Positions 8,915-16,744 of a stretch of 64,000 nt of DNA are shown here, piece by piece (within the stretch, counting starts at the first letter, position 1; each line of letters starts with the position of its first letter). Under the pieces are notes generated by a model. That model was given only the letters and a program-made list of their open reading frames with translations. It searched no databases and was not told the origin of the DNA. The translations under genes were made by a program, and so were the position numbers. Source of the DNA: an uncultured Flavobacteriales bacterium. Lineage in GTDB: Bacteria; Bacteroidota; Bacteroidia; Flavobacteriales_D; Crocinitomicaceae. The stretch is from assembly GCA_913054135.1 (NCBI GenBank), contig CAJXJK010000014.1:62001-126000 (forward strand), given 5' to 3'.

Positions 8915-11176
8915 TTGGGGAATATTAAAAATATCGCAAAAATCACACTAGCAGCAGTGCTTTTGGTTAGTATTTTCTTTGGTTTCATGATTACCAAAGT
9001 CGAGTTTGACTATGATTTTGAGGCTTTTTTCAGTAAAACGGATCCTGAAACTGAGTTTTTTGATGAACACAGAAAAAGATTTGAAACGGATAATGACTTC
9101 GTTTTAATTTCTCTAATCAATGACAAATCAATTTTTGACCAAGATTATCTTGAGAAAGTTGATGCCTTCACTAAAGAATTGAAAGACGATTCCCTTGTTG
9201 AGGGAGTGCAAGGTTTAACGACCATGAAGGAGTTCGTCAAGACAGATCTATTTACAATTCCGGCGCGACCTTACATTCGAATAGATGAGCCCTCAAAATA
9301 TGCAATTGATTCTGCTCGAATTTATACTCACCCAGAGATTTATAATCCCTTTATAGATAAAAGCGGAACCGCACTTATGCTCAATGTTAAGCATAAGGAA
9401 TACTTGTCTAAAGAAAAATGTGATTTGCTAAAAGAGAGCATTGATGACTTACTGTTAAAGTATGAGTTTCACGATTATAAGTATGCAGGCCGAACAATTG
9501 GGATGGGATACTATGTGGATAAAATGGTTTCTGAAACAGCCATGTTCATTGGACTTTCTTTTATTTTAGTGATTTTCTTTCTAATCCTTGCCTTCAGATC
9601 AAATTGGGGATTATGGCTGCCTTTAACGGTAGTTGGGATGTCAATGCTTTGGATTTTAGGATTTATGGGGACGGTTGGTGAACCAATTAATCTAATTCTT
9701 ACAGTATTACCCTCAATTATATTTGTGGTGGCCATGTCTGACGTAATGCATTTGGTCAGTAAATTCTTGGAAGAACTAAGATCTGGGAGGAGTAAAGAAG
9801 ATGCTGTAAAAACAGCATACAAAGAAGTTGGAAAGGCAACTTTATTGACTTCATTAACTACCGCAGTTGGGTTTTTAACATTGCTTTTTGTTGATATGCA
9901 ACCCGTGCAAGCCTTCGGTATTTACACGGCAATTGGAGTTTTGTTGGCATTTGTTCTGGCTTACACATTATTGCCTTCTCTCTTAGTGTTACTTCCAGCA
10001 CCTAAAGTTGCAGCCAAGAAGAACAAAGAAACACTTTGGTACCGAGTACTTCATCCTTCTTTTTTATGGATGATCAGAAAGAGAAAACAACTTCTTATAG
10101 GTTTTGTCATCCTACTAGGACTTTCTATTTATGGATCTACTCTTGTGGTTGCTGATTATTTTCTTCTTGAAGACCTGAAAAAAGAGAATGCTTTAAGAAA
10201 AGACTATCAATATTTTGATAAAGAATTTATGGGCTTGCGCCCTTTTGAGTTAGCCATTGAAGTAGAAGAAGGACATAAGATAACTGACTATGAGGTGTTA
10301 TCTGAAATTAATAAAGTAGAGGATTTTTTAACCACTGAATACGATTTAAAACAATGCTTCTCGATAGTCTCTGTTTTGAAATTGGCAAATAGAAGTTGGA
10401 ACGGAGGGCAAGAGGAATATTACGCTTTCCCGGAGAAAGAGGAAGCAGAGACATATCTTGAAAAGATTGAAAAAAGGGATAAAACGGGGCAATTAGCTGT
10501 TATCATTGATTCTACAAAACAATATGGTAGAATTGCCAGCACCATGGGTGATGTTGGGATGTTAGAAGTGAATCGGAGAAATAAGAAATTAACGGCATTT
10601 ATTAATGAGAATGTAAATGCTGACTTGGTATCTTTTACTTTGACAGGAACTGGACATTTGTTAGACAGAAACATGAGTCAATTGTCTAGAAGTTTGTTTT
10701 GGGGATTAGGGCTTGCTGTAGGTATTGTCTCTTTGTTGATGGGCTTCTTATTTCGCTCAGTAAAGATGGTTATAATAGCCATGATTCCGAATATTCTTCC
10801 GCTTGTAATGTTGGGGGCAATGCTTGGCTTTGCGGGGGTAGAATTGAAAGTTTCAACCGCTCTAGTATTTACCATCTCATTCGGAATAGCAGTAGATGAC
10901 ACCATTCATTTCATGTCAAAACTTAAGATTGAGTTGAACAAAGGCAGATCCTTAATGTTTGCTATGCGAAGAACCTTTTTGTCTACAGGTAGAGCCATTG
11001 TTTTGACAACGTTCGTACTGGCTGCTGGATTCCTGATGCTCGTCTTCTCTGAGTTTTTAGGGACTTTCTATATAGGATTACTGATATGCTGTACTCTAAT
11101 CTTTGCTTTAATCTCAGACTTATTCTTTTTACCAGTCTTGTTGATCTATTTCTTCAAATCAAAGAAAAAGAAATAG
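8915..11176 (+). CDS. MMPL/RND-superfamily exporter
   Basis: 753 residues, inner membrane. Two repeats, each of one transmembrane segment, a large periplasmic loop and about five further transmembrane segments, which is the MMPL/HpnN-like RND layout without AcrB's length. First TM at about 8-27, second cluster about 215-360, third TM about 395-412, last cluster about 598-748. RND signature residues appear as GIAVDDTIHF near residue 660, and more weakly as FVVAMSDVMH near 275 in the first half. Members export lipids or other hydrophobic molecules; substrate not predictable here. The start must be TTG, because an in-frame stop lies 12 nt upstream and the first ATG would cut the first TM. It ends one base before the stop of the converging carboxypeptidase gene. 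Confidence 0.88.
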   Translation: MGNIKNIAKITLAAVLLVSIFFGFMITKVEFDYDFEAFFSKTDPETEFFDEHRKRFETDNDFVLISLINDKSIFDQDYLEKVDAFTKELKDDSLVEGVQGLTTMKEFVKTDLFTIPARPYIRIDEPSKYAIDSARIYTHPEIYNPFIDKSGTALMLNVKHKEYLSKEKCDLLKESIDDLLLKYEFHDYKYAGRTIGMGYYVDKMVSETAMFIGLSFILVIFFLILAFRSNWGLWLPLTVVGMSMLWILGFMGTVGEPINLILTVLPSIIFVVAMSDVMHLVSKFLEELRSGRSKEDAVKTAYKEVGKATLLTSLTTAVGFLTLLFVDMQPVQAFGIYTAIGVLLAFVLAYTLLPSLLVLLPAPKVAAKKNKETLWYRVLHPSFLWMIRKRKQLLIGFVILLGLSIYGSTLVVADYFLLEDLKKENALRKDYQYFDKEFMGLRPFELAIEVEEGHKITDYEVLSEINKVEDFLTTEYDLKQCFSIVSVLKLANRSWNGGQEEYYAFPEKEEAETYLEKIEKRDKTGQLAVIIDSTKQYGRIASTMGDVGMLEVNRRNKKLTAFINENVNADLVSFTLTGTGHLLDRNMSQLSRSLFWGLGLAVGIVSLLMGFLFRSVKMVIIAMIPNILPLVMLGAMLGFAGVELKVSTALVFTISFGIAVDDTIHFMSKLKIELNKGRSLMFAMRRTFLSTGRAIVLTTFVLAAGFLMLVFSEFLGTFYIGLLICCTLIFALISDLFFLPVLLIYFFKSKKKK

Positions 11177-12925
11177 CTACTTGAACAATTTGGTAGCGAG
11201 TTCAATTTCGTCTTGGTTGAATTCATCCATTTTACGGCTTATCGGATATCTATTATAAGTGCGTTCGTAATTATCAGAGTTCTTGTAAATGAAATACAAC
11301 TGTGACCATCCATCTTCTCTGAATTTCTTATCGTCCTTCTTCTTTTGCTCAAACTCCTTTTTCAATTCAGGATTCGCAGCCAAGACATCCATTGCTTTAT
11401 CTTCAAAAACATATGCCGAAAACCATTCTTTTTGCTGAAGAATAGCATCAAAGAAATTCCAAGCAAAGTATGAATCTGGAGCATGAGGCTCTAAGGTTTC
11501 AATAATGAAACGCGCTTTTTCATTTCTTGTCGGAATAACATAGTCACCTTTGTGGTAAGTGATCGTAGTTGATTCTTTTTGAACTTGAATTGCCTTATGC
11601 AAATAATGACCTTCATATGGCCTATCTCCTGTTGTGTAGTCATCAATAAAATATGACTCCACTTCAACATCCATATCCTCTAAAAGTCTGTAAACTAACA
11701 CTTCACTTAATTGTAAACGAACGACTACATCTTTCCAAGCTTGTGGAATCACATAATACTCTGGACGGGTGACTGAGTCAGTGCATTTATAAGAATTATA
11801 ATGCTTAATCTTTTTGGTGTAAGGTTTGTTGTGGTTATAAAAAAGCCGATCCATTTGCGTTACTTCGCTTTTCTTTGTTTCAGCCTCATATCCTTTGAAA
11901 TCTATTTCAGCAAAGTTGTTGGTATCTACAGTCCAGTTAAGATCGTAGTATTCATTTTGCCCAACATTGTAATCTGCTTTTCTCTTCAGCTCCCAGAGTT
12001 TACGCGAATTTTTCTCCATGTAATCAATGGTAATTTTGAGAAGTTCATAAGTTGATTCTACTCTCTCTTTGTAAGTTTTAAGCATGTGCGCTTCTGAAAC
12101 ATAGCTAATCGTATTAAAAAGATTGGTGTATCCGGTAGAATAGCGAGGAGTCTCTAAATAATCTACAATTCCATCATCAGGAGTTTTTTTAATCGAATGA
12201 ACATAGGGCACCATGTCATAGCCTGACTTAGCCATTTCAGAATAAAGGTGAGGGTTAATCTCGGTATCCGTAATTTTTTTGAGCCAAGGATGCATTTTGT
12301 CTGTTTGACTAGTGATCAGTGTCATCACATGCTGGTAATCTGCTCCATCACTTGTATGCGTGTCAATGAAAATATGAGGATTTAAAAAGTGAAAAATCTT
12401 ATAAAAAGTTTGTGTGTTTTTAGAATCGCATTTAACAAAGTCTCTGTTCAAGTCTAAGTTTTTCGCATTCCCTCTAAATCCATATTCTTCTGGTCCGTTT
12501 TGATTTGCTCTGCTGCAACAGTTTCTGTTATGAGCGCCACCTACATTGTACATAGGAATGATACCTATGACCACATTTTCAGGGAGGTTTTGATCCTTTA
12601 ATAAATCCTTAGAGAGTTTAACAGACGCATCAACTCCGCAAGGCTCTCCTGGGTGAATGGCATTATTTATAAGCAGTACCGTTTTACTTTTAAACTCTTC
12701 TGGTTGAAAGGCCCCAGTTTTTGAAATCATGAAAAGTTGAATATTCTTACCGTAATCAGAAGTTCCGAATTGAACTAGTTTTGCTTGATTGGGATACTTT
12801 TTAGTCAATGCTTTGTATTCAGCTTGAAGCTCCTCATATTCATATGTTTTATTTTCGAGATAAGGTTCTTGCGCGAAAAGCTGAATTGAGAAGAAAATGA
12901 AGAGACAAATAAAAGCGGCTTTCAT
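11177..12925 (-). CDS. Secreted M14-family zinc carboxypeptidase
   Basis: 582 residues, signal peptide ending LFAQ (residue 19). Zinc ligands H91 and E94 (HPGE) and H190 (IDTHTSDG); substrate-carboxylate Arg in LNRDF (R161); likely general base Glu in the YVSEAHML motif near residue 277. The catalytic domain is followed by about 250 residues of unknown fold, typical of the Bacteroidota M14 proteins that are much longer than pancreatic carboxypeptidases. It probably trims peptides in the periplasm or outside the cell. No T9SS tail is seen. The gene is monocistronic, and its stop codon abuts that of the converging exporter gene (TAGCTA). Confidence 0.88.
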   Translation of the reverse strand: MKAAFICLFIFFSIQLFAQEPYLENKTYEYEELQAEYKALTKKYPNQAKLVQFGTSDYGKNIQLFMISKTGAFQPEEFKSKTVLLINNAIHPGEPCGVDASVKLSKDLLKDQNLPENVVIGIIPMYNVGGAHNRNCCSRANQNGPEEYGFRGNAKNLDLNRDFVKCDSKNTQTFYKIFHFLNPHIFIDTHTSDGADYQHVMTLITSQTDKMHPWLKKITDTEINPHLYSEMAKSGYDMVPYVHSIKKTPDDGIVDYLETPRYSTGYTNLFNTISYVSEAHMLKTYKERVESTYELLKITIDYMEKNSRKLWELKRKADYNVGQNEYYDLNWTVDTNNFAEIDFKGYEAETKKSEVTQMDRLFYNHNKPYTKKIKHYNSYKCTDSVTRPEYYVIPQAWKDVVVRLQLSEVLVYRLLEDMDVEVESYFIDDYTTGDRPYEGHYLHKAIQVQKESTTITYHKGDYVIPTRNEKARFIIETLEPHAPDSYFAWNFFDAILQQKEWFSAYVFEDKAMDVLAANPELKKEFEQKKKDDKKFREDGWSQLYFIYKNSDNYERTYNRYPISRKMDEFNQDEIELATKLFK

Positions 12926-12944
12926 AAATGTAGTTTTGTTAAAG

Positions 12945-12980
12945 GTAATAAAAAGAGGACCATAGCGCTAGCCATGATCC
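12945..12980 (-). terminator. Rho-independent terminator of the 13013-14161 gene
   Basis: On the minus strand GGATCATGGC, loop TAGC, GCTATGGTCC: a 10-bp stem with two G-T wobbles (12957-12980), followed by TCTTTTTATT. It lies 32 nt past the stop codon and overlaps the region just upstream of the M14 gene. Confidence 0.8.
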
Positions 12981-13012
12981 CCTACATGTAAAACAAAACC
13001 TTACAGATTGAT

Positions 13013-14161
13013 TTACTGGTTCAATGCTTTTTTTGATCTTGTTATGTTGAATCCAACACTCATCCCAATCATTCCACCTTTTTTAACCGAAGAGTAAAAA
13101 ACGTTAACTGGAATATTAAGAGCGCCTGATCTGAAACTTCTTCCGAAAGCCATCACCCATCTCGTACTCACCTTAAGATCTCCTCTTAAATCGGCTGTTG
13201 AAGAAAATAAGTATCCATTCTCCTTCACAGCAGCAGCTGTGTAGCCATGACCTGCATTTTGTAAGTCTCTTTTTGACCAGTATTTTCCGTAATCATCATT
13301 GCTTGTAGCATAATGGCCATGGTGATCAAAAAATCCTTCAGATCTTTTCGTTAATCCAAAATTTGGTCCGAATGCGAATTCCCATCCTTGTTTTCCGAAT
13401 CTAAATCCGTTCATTACGGCGAAACTTGGAAGAAATTTTCCTTGCTCAAGTCCGTTTAAACTTGGAATGAACTCGAAAATGGCAGAGAATTTTTCAGTAC
13501 CCACATATTGCGTTTCAAATTGATATCCGATATTCGAAAATACTGGTGCCATTTCTAATCCACCTCTTGACTCAGATCTTGTCAAGAATTCATCTATTGA
13601 ACCATGAGCATAGGCTATTCCCATTCTTGGTCCTGAATTGTTGATTCTTCCTGTGTTTTTTGAAGTGATTACCTCATTTTGGAATTTCAATTGCTCATAC
13701 AGTTCAGCTTCTGGTTGGATTCCGTGCATTTTTTGAAGAGTAACTCTGATCATTCTTTGCAACTCTTTCTCATTATCAGCAAACTCTTCGCTCACTGTTT
13801 TCTTCACAGATTCGTTTTGAACATCAATCATTTTAAGAGTGATGATGATTTTACCAGCTAGCTTTTCAATAGAACCAGAAAAGATGTAATCTGTCTCTAG
13901 CGCTTTTCCGTATTCAATTAAGCATTGCTTTGCAAAGCAGCTATCGTATTGATCAACGTCTGGTACCTCTTGCGTGTCAAAATGATCAAGAACGTTATAC
14001 TTATTTAGTTTAACTAACTCCATTGAAACCAATTTTTCGGCTGTTGAAGAGTGAGCATATACTTTGAATGTTTGAATAGATCCAACTGCTGCAGACTGTG
14101 CTATTAATTGTCCTGAGAACAAAAGAATAGCTAGGGTGAATAATGTTTTTAAAGTTTTCAT
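13013..14161 (-). CDS. Secreted protein with TolB/CsgG-like N-terminal domain, paralogue of the next gene
   Basis: 382 residues, signal peptide ending GQLIAQ (about residue 22). Residues about 40-145 resemble the TolB-N/CsgG/LpoB-type fold often seen in Bacteroidota lipoproteins: ELVKLNKYNVLDHFD, then SCFAKQCLIEYGKALE with a C-x4-C pair, then a GSIEKLAGKIIITLKMIDV hairpin. From about residue 170 comes a Gly/aromatic-rich domain beginning RINNSGPRMGIAY, with repeated FGPNFG/GFRFG strands, probably an outer-membrane beta-barrel-like or beta-sandwich domain. The exact role is unknown. Second gene of a two-gene operon (33-bp gap) with its paralogue upstream and a good terminator downstream. Confidence 0.8.
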   Translation of the reverse strand: MKTLKTLFTLAILLFSGQLIAQSAAVGSIQTFKVYAHSSTAEKLVSMELVKLNKYNVLDHFDTQEVPDVDQYDSCFAKQCLIEYGKALETDYIFSGSIEKLAGKIIITLKMIDVQNESVKKTVSEEFADNEKELQRMIRVTLQKMHGIQPEAELYEQLKFQNEVITSKNTGRINNSGPRMGIAYAHGSIDEFLTRSESRGGLEMAPVFSNIGYQFETQYVGTEKFSAIFEFIPSLNGLEQGKFLPSFAVMNGFRFGKQGWEFAFGPNFGLTKRSEGFFDHHGHYATSNDDYGKYWSKRDLQNAGHGYTAAAVKENGYLFSSTADLRGDLKVSTRWVMAFGRSFRSGALNIPVNVFYSSVKKGGMIGMSVGFNITRSKKALNQ

Positions 14162-14194
14162 AATTAAAGTTTTTATCTGTTTAAGACTTACTAC

Positions 14195-15376
14195 TTAAAA
14201 TGTTTTTTGATTGATTTTTTTCTCGCTTCTTGTTACGTTGAAACCTACACTTGTTCCGATCACGCCTCCATACTTATTACCTGAGTAATAAACATTAACT
14301 GGAATATTTAGAGCGCCAGACTTAAATGTTCTTCCGACTGCCATTAGCCAGTTGGTGTTAAATTCTAAATCACCTCTTGTATCTAATCTTTTTGTATAGA
14401 TATCTTTGCTTGGTGCTGTGTAATTATTAATCCAGTTTCCAGTTTCAGAGTCTACATTTCCAGGAGTATCTCTCCATGACTCATAGTCTTTAGAAAACCA
14501 TTCGTCTTCTGTATAAAAGACTCCGTCAGTAGCATTGTCATATCCTGTTAACACTTTTCTTGCTCCAAAACTAGGTCCGAATGCAAACTCCCAACCTGAT
14601 TTCCCAAATCTAAATCCGTTCAATAGACTTAATGTTGGTACAAATTGTCCTTGCTCCATTCCTCCTATGTTAGGAATCACTTCAAATAAGGCAGAGAAAT
14701 TCTCAGTTCCAATATATTGTGCTTCAAATTGATACCCAATATTTGTCATTCCAGGTAAGATGTCTACTCCACCATCAATTTCTTCTCTAGTTAAAAAGTC
14801 AGAAAGTCCTCCTCCTGCTACAGCTATTCCGAATCTTGGCCCTGAGTTGTTTATTCTTCCAATATTAGTTGAAGTAATTACATCATCATTAAAGATGAGT
14901 TGCTTTTTAGTTACTTCATCAATTGGTAATCCAAGTAGTTCTTGAAGAGTGATTTTGATCATTCTTGATGCTTCTTCAGGTTGATTTTGAAATTCATTTG
15001 TTGTCGTTTTGTGAATTTGTTTTCCGGCAACATCTACTAATTTCAAGTTTACTACAATCTTATCTCCAAAAGCATCAATGCTTCCTGATAACATAAAGTC
15101 TACTTCTAAAGCTTCACCTAAATCAATTAGGCAGTTTTTACCATAGCAAGAACTAAAGTTGTCTTTACCTGTTAAAGCCGAAGCCATGTCAAACTGATCG
15201 AGCACGGTATACTTTTCCGTTTTTACTAACTCTATTCTTGTTAATTTACCTGCTAATTCAGGTGTTAATCCTACTCCGCTAGTACTTAATTCTGATACTG
15301 CGGCTGATTGTGCTAATACAGAAGGTCCAAAGATGAACAGCATTAGAACGTTTAAAAAAATCTTTTTTGTTTTCAT
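14195..15376 (-). CDS. Secreted protein with TolB/CsgG-like N-terminal domain (first of two paralogues)
   Basis: 393 residues from the ATG at 15374-15376; a longer reading from 15400 would add eight residues before a classical signal peptide (MKTKKIFLNVLM...VLAQ), and a -7 element at 15398-15405 overlaps that extension, so the inner ATG is chosen. Same plan as the following gene: SSCYGKNCLIDLGEALE with C-x4-C, GSIDAFGDKIVVNLKLVDV, then RINNSGPRFGIAV and a Gly/aromatic C-terminal domain with GFRFGKSGWEFAFGP. The two are clearly homologous along their whole length. They lie back to back with an RND efflux operon, which may suggest an envelope role, but that is inference. Confidence 0.8.
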   Translation of the reverse strand: MKTKKIFLNVLMLFIFGPSVLAQSAAVSELSTSGVGLTPELAGKLTRIELVKTEKYTVLDQFDMASALTGKDNFSSCYGKNCLIDLGEALEVDFMLSGSIDAFGDKIVVNLKLVDVAGKQIHKTTTNEFQNQPEEASRMIKITLQELLGLPIDEVTKKQLIFNDDVITSTNIGRINNSGPRFGIAVAGGGLSDFLTREEIDGGVDILPGMTNIGYQFEAQYIGTENFSALFEVIPNIGGMEQGQFVPTLSLLNGFRFGKSGWEFAFGPSFGARKVLTGYDNATDGVFYTEDEWFSKDYESWRDTPGNVDSETGNWINNYTAPSKDIYTKRLDTRGDLEFNTNWLMAVGRTFKSGALNIPVNVYYSGNKYGGVIGTSVGFNVTRSEKKINQKTF

Positions 15377-15397
15377 GTTTATTAATTTTGTTTGGTA

Positions 15398-15405
15398 CAA
15401 ATCTA
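15398..15405 (-). promoter_or_regulatory. -7 element of the TolB/CsgG-like paralogue operon
   Basis: TAGATTTG on the minus strand, exact TAnnTTTG, 21 nt before the ATG at 15376. No convincing TTG at -33. Confidence 0.5.
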
Positions 15406-15455
15406 GGGGTGATATACACCGTTTTAGAATTGAATTTCACAAGCCATAATATTTA

Positions 15456-15472
15456 TTTGCGTTTATCGCAAA
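15456..15472. promoter_or_regulatory. Palindrome in the divergent efflux/paralogue intergenic region
   Basis: TTTGCG, 5-nt spacer TTTAT, CGCAAA: a perfect 6-bp-arm dyad with no T run, located between two divergent promoters. Candidate operator; the protein that would bind is unknown. Confidence 0.35.
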
Positions 15473-15589
15473 AACATTTATCACTCATTTTCATTGAACT
15501 TATGAGGCTATTCAGTGTTCTCAATAAAGTTTTGATTGATAAAAAATAAATTAGAGTCGATTATTCATGGTAGATGAATATTCGATTAA

Positions 15590-15597
15590 TACTTTTG
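15590..15597 (+). promoter_or_regulatory. -7 element of the RND efflux operon
   Basis: TACTTTTG, exact TAnnTTTG, 18 nt before the ATG at 15616. It lies downstream of the alternative ATG at 15574, which argues for the inner start. Confidence 0.5.
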
Positions 15598-15615
15598 ATT
15601 TTCGAAACTGCGCTT

Positions 15616-16743
15616 ATGAAGCTTAGACACATAATTATCATTGCCATTTTTGTGCTCATCAATGTGGGTGTATTTATGACACTCAACTTTGGAGGCAATA
15701 AAACAGAAGAGGACACTAAAGAAGAAGTTAAGTTTGTTCAATCGGTAGAAGCGCAAGCAATCGAAAACACAACTGAGAACTTTTCGTTTGAAGCTTACGG
15801 AACAGTATCATCTTTTCAGAGCGTGGACATATCTTCTGAAATTCAAGGAAAACTAATCCAAGGAAAAAAAGATTTAAAGCCTGGAGTTACGTTTCGCAAG
15901 GGAGAATTGTTATTCAGATTCAATGATGTCGAAGCCAGGTTAAATATTCGATCAAGAAAGAGTGCATATATAAACATCATAGCTAATATGCTGCCTGATA
16001 TCAAAGTTGACTTTCCGTCAGAGTTTGATAAATGGAATGATTATATTAATTCAATTAAGCTAAATGAATCCATCCCTCAATTACCTTCTTGGAAAAGTAA
16101 TAAAGAGAAAATATTCATATCTACCAGAAATGTTTTAACAGAATACTTCGCGATAAAAGGACTTGAAGAGCAGTTAAAAAAGTTCTACGTGAGAGCGCCA
16201 TTCTCGGGAGTAGTGACCATGGCGTATGTGAGTGAACATTCAGTAATCAATCCTGGTACTAAGGTTTTGACCTTAGTGGCAACAGGAGATTTTGAATTGG
16301 CTGTTTCTGTACCAGTAAGTCAGCTTGGAGATTTAGAAATAGGAAGCACTTCAAAAATATACTCAAGTACAGGAAGATTGAAAGGTGAGGGGAAAGTGGT
16401 ACGAATTTCAGAGGTTATTAATAAAAGCACACAGTCAGTTGATGTTTATATAAAACCGATACCTAATGAAAATGAAAAGTTCATAGAGGGAGAATATATT
16501 AAAGTCGCTATTGATCAGGCGGGAGAATTTACGGGATGCAGAATTCCCGAGATTTCAATATTTGACAATCAGGTTTATACATATTCTAAAGCTGATTCGA
16601 GCATATCAATCAAGAAAGTGATGGTACTCAATGAGAACTCTTCGGGAGTATTCGTTTCAGGATTAAACAATAAGGACATTGTAATCACTCAAGAAGTATT
16701 GAATGTTTCAGACTCATCTAAATACGAAGTTGTAATTAAATAA
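15616..16743 (+). CDS. RND efflux periplasmic adaptor (HlyD/AcrA family)
   Basis: 375 residues from ATG 15616. An ATG at 15574 would add 14 residues, but it precedes the likely transcription start, and the inner Met gives a clean N-terminal membrane anchor (MKLRHIIIIAIFVLINVGVF). The mature region has the lipoyl/barrel-sandwich halves: one strand set around residues 55-105 (AYGTVSSFQSVDISSEIQG, PGVTFRKGELLF), a helical hairpin, then FYVRAPFSGVVTMAYV and PGTKVLTLV, followed by beta-barrel and membrane-proximal domains. It joins the inner-membrane pump to TolC. First gene of a tight three-gene operon with the pump and TolC genes (one-base gaps). Confidence 0.88.
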   Translation: MKLRHIIIIAIFVLINVGVFMTLNFGGNKTEEDTKEEVKFVQSVEAQAIENTTENFSFEAYGTVSSFQSVDISSEIQGKLIQGKKDLKPGVTFRKGELLFRFNDVEARLNIRSRKSAYINIIANMLPDIKVDFPSEFDKWNDYINSIKLNESIPQLPSWKSNKEKIFISTRNVLTEYFAIKGLEEQLKKFYVRAPFSGVVTMAYVSEHSVINPGTKVLTLVATGDFELAVSVPVSQLGDLEIGSTSKIYSSTGRLKGEGKVVRISEVINKSTQSVDVYIKPIPNENEKFIEGEYIKVAIDQAGEFTGCRIPEISIFDNQVYTYSKADSSISIKKVMVLNENSSGVFVSGLNNKDIVITQEVLNVSDSSKYEVVIK

Positions 16744-16744
16744 G

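Noticed and set aside
15574-15615. Upstream ATG of the RND adaptor
   Set aside because: It precedes the -7 element at 15590-15597; the inner ATG at 15616 gives a normal membrane anchor.
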